The notes beneath the pieces are model-generated. The model was not told the origin of the DNA and searched no databases. It worked only from the letters and a program-made list of their open reading frames with translations. DNA of 64,000 bases from Halostagnicola sp. A-GB9-2 (lineage in GTDB: Archaea > Halobacteriota > Halobacteria > Halobacteriales > Natrialbaceae): assembly GCF_030068615.1 (NCBI RefSeq), contig NZ_JASJOC010000013.1:28182-92181 (forward strand), read 5' to 3'. This document shows positions 19,141-26,977 of this stretch, piece after piece (the stretch's first letter is position 1; the number at the start of each line of letters is the position of its first letter). The position numbers and the translations under genes are program-made.

Positions 19141-19272
19141 ATGCCAGAATGTTCAAAATGTGGGGGGCACGTTGCTACGGCGTTCATTCGCGTTTTTGCC
19201 ACAGAAAATAAACAAAACCTCCCCGAAGAGTCCCTGAGGTACTCGATATACACAAACCAACTGTTTTCGTGA
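19141..19272 (+). CDS. Truncated small zinc-finger protein (DUF7563-like)
   Basis: A 43-codon frame starts MPECSKCGGHVATAFIRVFA, the signature start of the haloarchaeal DUF7563 zinc-finger microproteins. In that family a second CxxC normally follows about 10 residues later. Here the frame continues TENKQNLPEESLRYSIYTNQ and stops with no second CxxC. It is therefore probably a truncated or fused remnant. It sits beside the TnpB fragment, and an insertion or deletion at that junction could have removed its 3' part. Confidence 0.45.
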   Translation: MPECSKCGGHVATAFIRVFATENKQNLPEESLRYSIYTNQLFS

Positions 19273-19279
19273 GACCGGT

Positions 19280-20518
19280 TCAAAGGTGCTCGAGTGGCGG
19301 TGTTCGACCGACACGCCAGCCAGCCACTGCTGCAGCGATGGTGCCAATACAGACTGCGATCGTAATTCCCCAGAAGTAGATTTGGGGTGATGTCTGTACG
19401 AGCCCTTCAAAGCCGACGACAAACGCCGCAAGTTCGTTCAGGAATGTTACCCCTAGCGGGGTTAGGGCAAGCCCCAATAGCCCACCGAGAATTCCAATCA
19501 TCAATCCCTGTCCAACGACTGTCGCGACAAGAATCACTGAAGAGATTCCCTGTGCCTTGAGTGCAGCAAACTCCCGCCGTTGTTGATACACGACAAGCGC
19601 AAGTAAATTCAGCGTCAGTGCGCCACCAGAAACGGCAGCAAGCACGACAAGTGCGCCACCAGCCGCAAGCACAAGAACCTGCTCTTGGAGCACCGCCTCG
19701 AGTTGTTCATCATCCGATCGGATGTCGTATTCAGGGAACGAGTCTTGAAGATCCGATTGGACAGCCTCCTGTGAGGCACCATCTTCAAGAGTGATCGTGA
19801 TGAACGTTGCAGGTTCATTTTCGGTGGTCGAAGTAACCTGATGAAGCTCACTTAACGGCATCGTCACCGTCGGCGTTCCCAACATTTGTTCGAACGTCGG
19901 GGAGATTCCGACGACGGTGAACTCGTTGTCTCGCGCCATACTCAATGACCCGCCAACATGAACAGTATCTCCAATATCAATATCAAGTGCTCGAGCGGTC
20001 TCTTCATCAATGAGAATCTCGTGGCTCATCTCGCCCTCGTACGTCCCGTTTGCATAATGCGGATCGCCACCGAATTGCTCACCCTCTGTCACACTTACTG
20101 CTGGACCGCCCCCACGAACGCCACTCCCGATAAATGTCTCAAAATCGCCAGTTTCGTCAGCAGCCACATACACAGTTTCAAAGGCAAGGGGGATCGCATG
20201 TCGGACTTCCTCATGGGTTTCCATTTCCTCAGAGACTGATCGTGAATCGTATAGCGAGTTTTCGAATCCACCACCGCCCCGTGTCGTTATTTGGGTCTCG
20301 CCACCCGTTACCCAGAGATCCCGATCTGCAGAATCAAACTGTTGTTCGCCGATGTCGATAACGCCGATACCAGCTCCAGCAAGTAACGTTGTAGCGAGCA
20401 CAGCGAGTGCAACACCAATGATTGCCAGCGACAGTCGGAGCTTATGATGACGTAACTGAGAGAAGGCCAGTCCACCTGAAACTCGCAATCGCGTCACCAA
20501 CCCACCAATTAGACTCAT
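19280..20518 (-). CDS. ABC transporter permease (MacB/FtsX type), second copy
   Basis: Started at the ATG giving MSLIGGLV the protein has about 412 residues. It has one N-terminal membrane helix (about 28-52), a large extracytoplasmic MacB-PCD-like domain (about 60-280) and three C-terminal helices of the FtsX fold. This is the layout of MacB/LolC permeases, which act by mechanotransmission, not by classical import. The start overlaps the stop of the upstream permease by 4 nt (ATGA), which decides against the longer frame. With the other permease and the ATPase it makes a three-gene exporter. Substrate is unknown; lipoproteins, peptides or small toxic compounds are options. Confidence 0.82.
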   Translation of the reverse strand: MSLIGGLVTRLRVSGGLAFSQLRHHKLRLSLAIIGVALAVLATTLLAGAGIGVIDIGEQQFDSADRDLWVTGGETQITTRGGGGFENSLYDSRSVSEEMETHEEVRHAIPLAFETVYVAADETGDFETFIGSGVRGGGPAVSVTEGEQFGGDPHYANGTYEGEMSHEILIDEETARALDIDIGDTVHVGGSLSMARDNEFTVVGISPTFEQMLGTPTVTMPLSELHQVTSTTENEPATFITITLEDGASQEAVQSDLQDSFPEYDIRSDDEQLEAVLQEQVLVLAAGGALVVLAAVSGGALTLNLLALVVYQQRREFAALKAQGISSVILVATVVGQGLMIGILGGLLGLALTPLGVTFLNELAAFVVGFEGLVQTSPQIYFWGITIAVCIGTIAAAVAGWRVGRTPPLEHL

Positions 20519-21735
20519 GTTGGAACACCTCCAGTAATCCGACGAGCAATGAACAGAAGAGCTGGCAATGACAGCACCCCAATAATCAGCGCAACGACGA
20601 CTCCATACACGATGAACAACGGGTGGGCAAAGGCGATTGGTTCCGTTGTGAGTACCCTGACTGCAATAGTGTTTACAAGCCAAATGCTGGCAAGTCCACT
20701 AAGACCACCAATAATGCCTCCCAGAACAGTCGTGACAATGGTCTGAACACCCACTAATTGGATTTGACTTCGAGACGAGATTCCGATTGCAGACATCGTC
20801 GCTAGCTGGCGTCGATCCGCGACAATTTCGAGGCCAGTCGTTGTGACAACAAATAGCGTCCCGATAGAAATTGCGACGATAAATGCGGTCCCTGACAGCG
20901 CTAGTGGAAGATCTGCATCAACCGTTTCACTCGCTGTCATCTCCCCACGAGATAATACTTCGGACTGTGGATAAATAGCCTCGAGATCGTCTTGAACAGC
21001 TGGCGAATCGGTTTTGACGACAAACTGATCAGCCTGATCATCCGTGTCTGCGCCGGTTAGGGTCTGCAGTTCGCTCAGTTGAACAACGGCTGTTGGAACG
21101 TTTCCAATCGAATCACCCGATGTCTCGGCTGTTTCTGTGACAGCGAAGGACTCATTTCCCGCAACCGATACTGAGTCATCAACTGAGACCTCGAGTAAAT
21201 TAGCTGCACCTTCAGATAGTACGACTTCGCCGGTCCAGTCGCCGTCGTATGTGCCAGCATCGTAGTACGGGTCCCCAGGAGTTAACTGACTTCCATTGAC
21301 ACCGGCGACATCATCAATCCCCGGATTGTTAATAACGCCGACTACCAAGACGTACTCATCTTCACCATCCGCTTCAATGCGGAGAACGTCAGATAATACC
21401 GGTGTGGTGGCGTCGACGCCGTCTGTTTGTTCAATTTGGGTTGCCCCGTCGTGGACAGAACCAAATCGAGGACCATCTGTCGCGATCATCGGCGACCGAT
21501 CACCTCCTTGCTCGGGCGTGATCCAGTAATCGATATCGTCATCGTAGACTGTGGTTCCAGTCGCTAATCCAATCCCAATCCCGGTGACGACGACCAACAA
21601 TGTAATCGCGACAGCAACCCCAAGGATGCTAAATAGCACTCGTTGACGTGAGGTTCGTGTCGCTCGTGATAACGTACGTCGAATACCGATTGACGCTATT
21701 CCACCCCACTTAACGAAGAGACTCCGAAGAGTCAT
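20515..21735 (-). CDS. ABC transporter permease (MacB/FtsX type), first copy
   Basis: The 406-residue product has the same layout as the following gene: helix near 33-58, an acidic extracytoplasmic domain to about 275, then three helices including AFIVAISIGTLFVVTTTGLEIVADRR and AIGISSRSQIQ. The last segment is the coupling helix region common to FtsX-type permeases. It overlaps the ATPase gene by 4 nt upstream and the second permease by 4 nt downstream, so the three subunits are translationally coupled. The two permeases probably form a heterodimer. Nothing in the sequence fixes the substrate. Confidence 0.83.
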   Translation of the reverse strand: MTLRSLFVKWGGIASIGIRRTLSRATRTSRQRVLFSILGVAVAITLLVVVTGIGIGLATGTTVYDDDIDYWITPEQGGDRSPMIATDGPRFGSVHDGATQIEQTDGVDATTPVLSDVLRIEADGEDEYVLVVGVINNPGIDDVAGVNGSQLTPGDPYYDAGTYDGDWTGEVVLSEGAANLLEVSVDDSVSVAGNESFAVTETAETSGDSIGNVPTAVVQLSELQTLTGADTDDQADQFVVKTDSPAVQDDLEAIYPQSEVLSRGEMTASETVDADLPLALSGTAFIVAISIGTLFVVTTTGLEIVADRRQLATMSAIGISSRSQIQLVGVQTIVTTVLGGIIGGLSGLASIWLVNTIAVRVLTTEPIAFAHPLFIVYGVVVALIIGVLSLPALLFIARRITGGVPT

Positions 21736-22535
21736 TCTCCTTGAGTGTGTATCGAAGTTGATTCGAATTCTGTCTCTTGATCGGAGATTGTCCCGTCTTG
21801 AAGCCGAACAACTCGATCTGCGATACGAAGCGTCGGGCGATCATGTGAAGCGAGGATAACAGCCCGGTCCTCAGCGACTCGTCTGAACTCGTTCAGGACT
21901 CGTTTTCCGGTTTCTGAATCAAGTTCGCCTGTTGGTTCATCAGCAACGACAAGTTTCGGATCTGTGACGAGTGCACGTGCGATAGCGACTCGCTGTTGTT
22001 CGCCCCCACTCAATTCACCTGGTCGATGGGTAATTCGGTCTTCAAGTCCAACACGCTCAAGCAACGCTGTAGCACGCTGTCGGCGTTCAGATTTTGAAAC
22101 ACCAAGCTCAACGAGTGGCAACGCGACATTTGCTCGCGCTGACAGTGACTTTAGCAAATGGAAGTGCTGAAAGATAACACCAACATGCTCCAATCTGTGA
22201 CGTGTTCGCTCTCGTCGCGAAAGCGAATTCAGAGCTGTCTCTTGGAACGTCACTGTTCCTTCCGTCGGAAGTTCAAGACCAGCTAAGATATGAAGCAACG
22301 TCGATTTTCCACTCCCACTGGGGCCAGCAAGACCAACAATCTCACCGTTTGCTACTGAAATCGAGACCTCATCGAGGGCACGAACTGCCGGTGGATCAGA
22401 GCGGCCGAGAAGTCGCCCAATCCGTCCCGGTTCAGAACCGCGTTTGTATTCCTTTTGCAGGTTTCTCCCGACGATCATCGGAGTTGTATCCGTTGACTCA
22501 CCAGTAGAAGAAGCGGGAGAGGGCTGTACGGTCAT
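21732..22535 (-). CDS. ABC transporter ATP-binding protein (LolD/MacB type)
   Basis: The 267-residue ATPase has all motifs: Walker A GPSGSGKS (71-78), signature LSGGEQ (175-180), Walker B LVVADE (195-200) with the D-loop ELDSETG, and the switch His in ASHD. The sequence class (IFQHFHLLKSLSARANVALPL) is that of LolD/MacB/FtsE-like subunits that work with FtsX-fold permeases. About 25 extra residues precede the core. It is the first gene of the operon; its promoter probably lies in the A/T-rich sequence just right of 22535. Confidence 0.9.
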   Translation of the reverse strand: MTVQPSPASSTGESTDTTPMIVGRNLQKEYKRGSEPGRIGRLLGRSDPPAVRALDEVSISVANGEIVGLAGPSGSGKSTLLHILAGLELPTEGTVTFQETALNSLSRRERTRHRLEHVGVIFQHFHLLKSLSARANVALPLVELGVSKSERRQRATALLERVGLEDRITHRPGELSGGEQQRVAIARALVTDPKLVVADEPTGELDSETGKRVLNEFRRVAEDRAVILASHDRPTLRIADRVVRLQDGTISDQETEFESTSIHTQGE

Positions 22536-23209
22536 TATAGACAGACTGGGCTACATCTAAATAATAGTCTCGATTTTATGACTTTTGGGTTGAGTAGAGC
22601 GTGTCATAGAAAGGGCCACATACCCGCTATCCTGTGGTTCTTTGCCGTTCATTTCACGCTTAGGTTCATGAACAGCCCTGTTTCCATTTTTATTCTCTCA
22701 AAGTCCTCGAACAGTTTGGTTGCGCGCTTCCGTAGGAGATTGTTGATACAGCCTCCAGTTGCAGACCTCACTGAGTAGCTGGCCGTCAGAACCGCTGAAG
22801 TGCAAGTTCTCGAACTGTTCCGTTCACCACAGAATCACAAGAGAGCTCACGATCAACAATGTGCTACACAAGAGCGTTTTACTTTTGGTCGATTTGAAGC
22901 TACGGTTACTGGCAACTGGGAACCCATTGCCACGTCCGGAGTTGGTTAAACTCATTAAGAATACGACGAAATGATCGAAGTCACAGAGCAACCTAACGAC
23001 TACCAGCTGACGCTCACCATCGGAGTCAATCGTCGATCGACCTCGACGAACACCTATTGATAGATTAGCTCTTGTCTCGAGTGCGGTAGAACAGACGACA
23101 GTGGACCGATTATCGCTATCCAGCCCCATAGATAGTGATAAGTTCACAGTAGACAGTCATCTTTTCCGTATCTCGTCCGTCTCGAAAGGGGATGGCTTTT
23201 TCGAGACCC
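22536..23209. other. Intergenic region with unrecognised relics
   Basis: There is no supported gene. Minus-strand fragments near 22600-22760 (for example RKRATKLFEDF) are open for 20-40 codons and broken by stops, which suggests a decayed transposase, but the family was not recognised. The left end carries the promoter of the ABC operon. Confidence 0.35.
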
Positions 23210-23581
23210 CTAGTCGTCACCCCCCGCTGTAAGGCGTTCTTCGCGATATCGGGCTTCCTGTTCGTCCAACACCGTCTGTCGCTTCTGTTTTGCCGTGTCG
23301 GAGAGCATCTCCTCGGACCACTCGAACCCGCCATCGGTCTCGAGTTCGACCGACTCGACTCCTGCAAGCGCACCGACTCGTCCTTCGACTTCCTCAAAAA
23401 AATACGGGACCATATGACACGCTGGTGTCGTCAGCCGCATCGAAACGTGCACGTGGTTCTCAGAGACATCGATGGATTTCACTAGCCCCATCTCGACGAT
23501 ATCGAGGTTCGAGCCGGTCGCAGCGCTACACGGATCGACGATCTCTCGAAGCGACTCCCGGACGGCCTCAACCGTTGTCAT
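23210..23581 (-). CDS. MIP18/PaaD-family (DUF59) metal-sulfur cluster assembly factor
   Basis: From the ATG giving MTTVEAVRES the protein has 123 residues. It contains the DUF59 core: VRESLREIVDP at the start, IVEMGLVKSIDV in the middle, and the conserved Cys in RLTTPACHMVPYF. Members of the family help build iron-sulfur centres or adapt oxygenases such as PaaD. The start overlaps the stop of the amidohydrolase gene by 4 nt (ATGA), which argues for this start over the longer frame. The coupling suggests that this factor matures or regulates a metal site linked to the hydrolase, which is inference. Confidence 0.85.
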   Translation of the reverse strand: MTTVEAVRESLREIVDPCSAATGSNLDIVEMGLVKSIDVSENHVHVSMRLTTPACHMVPYFFEEVEGRVGALAGVESVELETDGGFEWSEEMLSDTAKQKRQTVLDEQEARYREERLTAGGDD

Positions 23582-24654
23582 GAGGAAACCACCTCGAACC
23601 CGGTCGTCGACCACGGCTCCTCGACGAGCTCGGCGTCGCTGTACTCGTCGTCAACTGTTTGGGCCTCGAGTTCGTCGAGATCGAATCCGTGTGCGTCCGC
23701 GAAGTTCTCGCCGAGGATCTTTCGTTTGTCTGCCTGGGTGATGGTGAAGCTTCCGCTCAGGCTTTCCATTTCAGGGAAGTCAAATTCCCAGAACCGTTTG
23801 AGCAACAACTGTGGGTGGAAGTGCGGCGCACCGGTTCCCCAAATGATCTTGTCGATCGCACGTTTGCCGCCGGCATACAGGAGATCCTGCATCGTCTCTG
23901 CGAACGTCTTCGGTGTCGTCACCGCCTCCGCGAGCGTCAACTCCAGATTGACGTAGACGTTCGGGAACCGTGCAATCTGCCAGCCGGTTTCTCGAGCGAA
24001 CGTCAGGCCGCCGTGGACGATCTCGAAGGTCAGATCGGGGAAGCTCGCCGCGGCCTCCTCGACGTCGCCGACTTCATAGGAGTCCATCGGAACCGCGCCG
24101 AACGGCATCGCCTTGTGGACGGCGACGACATCAAGCCCGAGGTCGGCGACGTGTTCCCACAGCGGAAACGCCACTTCAGGGTCGTCCATCTTGAACCCGT
24201 GATGTGTCCCGCTTTCCTCCCAGTAGGAGGGGTAGACTTTCACGCCGTGGGGATCGAACGCCTCGACCTGTCGGGTCAGTTCACCTTGCGGGTCCTCGAG
24301 TCCGACCGCGTCGATGCTTCCCAGCGCAGCACTCCGTGTCGGGTTGCGCTCGAGGAACGCCTGTGCTTTCTCGAGGGACGTCAACCCGTCGTGAAAGACC
24401 GTAATCGACTGCGGATGAAACACCGAAAAGTCGGTCTGGCTCTCCCGGAAGAGCACGTCTTCGGTGTATTCGACGGGCCAGTCGCTCAAAAACGTCTCCG
24501 GCGTCCGTTTGTATCTGTCGGGCATCGCATCCTCAAGTCCGACCCCGATGTCTGCGACCTGTTCGGCGTACCTTGGAACACGGAAGTTCGATTCAGCCTG
24601 GTTGTACGCGTGGGAAACGGCGTCGACGACAAACACATCGTCAAGAGTTACCAT
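23578..24654 (-). CDS. Amidohydrolase-family (amidohydrolase 2) metal-dependent hydrolase
   Basis: From the ATG giving MVTLDD the product has 358 residues, normal for the family. The TIM-barrel markers are an early DAVSHAYN (metal-binding region), KVYPSYW, VVAVHK, FEIVHGGLTF (conserved His) and the late WGTGAPHFHP segment. Relatives include decarboxylases and hydrolases acting on cyclic or aromatic acids. The long N-terminal extension of the open frame upstream is Thr/Ser/Arg-rich and runs through IS1595 sequence, so it was rejected. Codon use is more G/C-rich than its neighbours. The substrate is unknown. Confidence 0.85.
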   Translation of the reverse strand: MVTLDDVFVVDAVSHAYNQAESNFRVPRYAEQVADIGVGLEDAMPDRYKRTPETFLSDWPVEYTEDVLFRESQTDFSVFHPQSITVFHDGLTSLEKAQAFLERNPTRSAALGSIDAVGLEDPQGELTRQVEAFDPHGVKVYPSYWEESGTHHGFKMDDPEVAFPLWEHVADLGLDVVAVHKAMPFGAVPMDSYEVGDVEEAAASFPDLTFEIVHGGLTFARETGWQIARFPNVYVNLELTLAEAVTTPKTFAETMQDLLYAGGKRAIDKIIWGTGAPHFHPQLLLKRFWEFDFPEMESLSGSFTITQADKRKILGENFADAHGFDLDELEAQTVDDEYSDAELVEEPWSTTGFEVVSS

Positions 24655-24715
24655 GCACATAGGGGACCGATCGACCAATGTAAACCTTATGGCCTTGTGT
24701 AGCACTTTGTTGATC

Positions 24716-25340
24716 TCACAGCGTAGTTTTGATGGCGTGTTTGAGCGTTTCTTTCCCCGGTTTCCGCAGTAATTCTCGTCGAAGCTCGAGGGGTTGGAGT
24801 TACTGTGTGAATGAATCCTTCGAGATGTCTCGATGTGGTGAGAGCCACGGTCGTAGCAGCGGTCCGTGGCTCTCGTAGGTGTTGATGTGGACATCCTCGT
24901 CCGCGTATTCGCTGTCACCGTGGACGACGTATTCATGGTCGAATGCGTTGTCCTCGTTGAGTGGATCGCAAACACGAAATTCGTCAGTTTAGCCGGTCAG
25001 TGACACCATCTCGCGGTTTGCGAGAAGGATCCGAATCGTCGATTCATCCGCAGATTGCGCAGGGATCACACACCGATTGCCGGCGCCACGATTGACGATC
25101 GTGAACACCGGCGGTTTGTCCTGGTTGTACGATCCTCGTCTGCGCGTAGAGAAGCCACGCGAGCGCGACAGCCGGTCGCGCTCGCGGCCTTTCATCTCCG
25201 CAGAGACGTAGATTCCGTCGATCTCGACCGGGCCAACGAGGGTGAGCGAAGGCGCGTCGAGCGCTTCACGAAGACGCTCGACGCGCTGGTAGTGTACTGC
25301 AATCGATTTCAAGTTGAAGTTGACGGAGACTCGTGTTAAA
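24716..25340 (-). pseudogene. IS1595-family transposase remnant
   Basis: Read on the minus strand, pieces of an IS1595-type DDE transposase follow in order: LVGPVEIDGIYVSAEMKGRE and KPPVFTIVNRG in one frame, then EYVVHGDSEYADEDVHINTY, LSPHRDISKD and GKETLKHAIKTTL in another. The catalytic-region order is right, but a frameshift near 24990 and an in-frame stop near 24810 break it, and the N-terminal third is missing. The 5' side is cut off by the IS200/IS605-like element at 25353. The stop lies at 24716-24718, 62 bp before the amidohydrolase start, so the hydrolase promoter is inside or next to the relic. Confidence 0.8.
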
Positions 25341-25352
25341 CAAGCGAAATGC

Positions 25353-25790
25353 TTGACATCCTCCCCGCGCTGAAGCGCGAGGATTCCCACGACACCGCGC
25401 CGCTGGGTTGGGATGGTTACGGTTTGTAGTCGCCCTCGGTGAACAACTACTGGCTGTGCCAATCAGCTGTTACTCCTATCCTCGGTGTGAGGATTCGGAG
25501 ATACCTGTGTTGTCGCACCCTACTTTTGACACGGGAGAGAGTGTCTTCCGTGTAGACATAGGGAATCCGATACTATCCGATTGCGTAGGCGGGTAGACCG
25601 CCTCGGTTACTATTATTACAGCAATAGACTACTTAAAACATCCGTTTAGGAAAATCAATGTGGTTTGGGGCATCATCCGGCGGCTCGTATCCCCGTCCTC
25701 AGAAATCAACGATTTCTGATGGGCTGCACGAGAGCTTGCTCTCAGTGAACGCTGTGAACGGCGAGGCTTTACGCCTGCTCTACACGTAAC
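25353..25790 (+). mobile_element. Non-autonomous IS200/IS605-type element (PATE-like), candidate
   Basis: The left end reads TTGACATCCTCCCCGCGCTG and continues AAGCGCGAGGATTCC, the best preserved copy of this end in the window, with the hairpin CGCGCT-GA-AGCGCG. The right part (25690-25785) has the hairpin CAGAAATC-AAC-GATTTCTG and GAGAGC-TTG-CTCTC, then CGGCGAGGCTTTACGCC. No transposase gene lies between. Such palindrome-ended miniature elements derived from tnpB transposons are known from haloarchaea. It is inserted between the IS1595 relic and the DUF1616 gene. The exact borders are not certain. Confidence 0.5.
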
Positions 25791-26912
25791 TCAAGATTCC
25801 GCTTCTTCCTCAACCGTGACCCACAGATGGGCATGATACTCTGTATCATCAGTTGACGGATCCGATGGAACATCGTCCTCGGGAAACATCAGCCAGAGAA
25901 TCCGAACATCGTCACCCGTTATCGTCGGCTCGAGATCATACTCATGGTGATAGGATTCATTATGATCGATCGTGGTTTCAATTCGATCCAGTTCACGTTC
26001 TTCTGTAATAACGGTCTCATTGCCTTCGATTTCAGCCGTTTGCTCGAGGGCAACGATTGTGTAGTCCATCGTTTCGTGTTCATCATTATCAATACCTACA
26101 ACGAGTTCCTGACTTTCTCCGTGAACGAACTCCGTTGGATAGTCTGAAGCCACGAGGTCACCGTCATCATCTTCGGTCAGGATATAGACTGCAGAAAACT
26201 GCTCACCCTGTGGCGGGACCACGATAGCGAATGTAACCGTACCAAGTGCCAGGACGACCGAGAGAGCCAGCAGAACGTTCAGAACGCCATCGAATCGTGT
26301 TTCTGGTTCGAATACTTCTGATTTCGCCGTTCGATACCACTCACGGTATGGGACATTGAATCGCTCTTTTTCAGGGAGTCTCCAGCGGCGAACTGCCGCA
26401 ATTGCAGTCACGAGGACTGTGAACCCAGTCACTGTGATCATAATTGGGACCAATCGAATCCCCCATGGGGTGAAATTCAACACAAGTCCAAGCAACGGAA
26501 CGATCGCGATGCTCAATCCAAATGAGAGAGCAACGCGCTCAATACCATCGATTCCAGAGCGATCCGATGGTGTGAGTGCCGAGTTCCCCGCAGAAGAATC
26601 CGACGACGTTGTATCGGATTCTCCCTCCGATTCCATCCAGCCAGTTTCTAGCTCGGCATCATCATCCTGGGTGATAGTCTCAGCGTGAGGGGATTCACCA
26701 GCTTCGGGAAACAGCGCTGCAATGAATGCATATCCTGGAATAAACAACACAAAAGCAAGCCCAAGTGGAATCCGAAGCGGCGTATCACGCAATACTGGAG
26801 CAAAGACGGCTATATTTACGAATACAGATCCAAGAACGAGTGCTGCTAGATCCGCTGGGAGTTCTCGAAGCGGTTGTGGAAAGTACAACCACAACGATTG
26901 TCGGTCGGCCAT
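25791..26912 (-). CDS. DUF1616 membrane protein
   Basis: The 373-residue product has four membrane helices in its first 200 residues (about 22-43, 47-66, 135-152 and 158-180), an acidic cytoplasmic loop (70-120) and a fifth helix near 215-240. An extracytoplasmic domain of about 130 residues follows. The pattern PLRIPLGLAFVLFIPGYAFIAALFP and GIERVALSFGLSIAIVPLLGL defines DUF1616, found almost only in archaea and often beside surface or glycosylation genes. It lies upstream of the MoxR-type cluster in the same direction as the DUF4129 gene. The biochemical role is unknown. Confidence 0.85.
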   Translation of the reverse strand: MADRQSLWLYFPQPLRELPADLAALVLGSVFVNIAVFAPVLRDTPLRIPLGLAFVLFIPGYAFIAALFPEAGESPHAETITQDDDAELETGWMESEGESDTTSSDSSAGNSALTPSDRSGIDGIERVALSFGLSIAIVPLLGLVLNFTPWGIRLVPIMITVTGFTVLVTAIAAVRRWRLPEKERFNVPYREWYRTAKSEVFEPETRFDGVLNVLLALSVVLALGTVTFAIVVPPQGEQFSAVYILTEDDDGDLVASDYPTEFVHGESQELVVGIDNDEHETMDYTIVALEQTAEIEGNETVITEERELDRIETTIDHNESYHHEYDLEPTITGDDVRILWLMFPEDDVPSDPSTDDTEYHAHLWVTVEEEAES

Positions 26913-26977
26913 TCACTTCTAATTCTACATGAGGGCAACAAAAGTCGGTCGATTAAGCATTGGCAAGCTGTTCTCCG

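Noticed and set aside
24655..24975. N-terminal extension of the amidohydrolase frame
   Set aside because: The extension is Thr/Ser/Arg-rich, runs through the IS1595 relic on the same strand in another frame, and family members start at the MVTLDD position.
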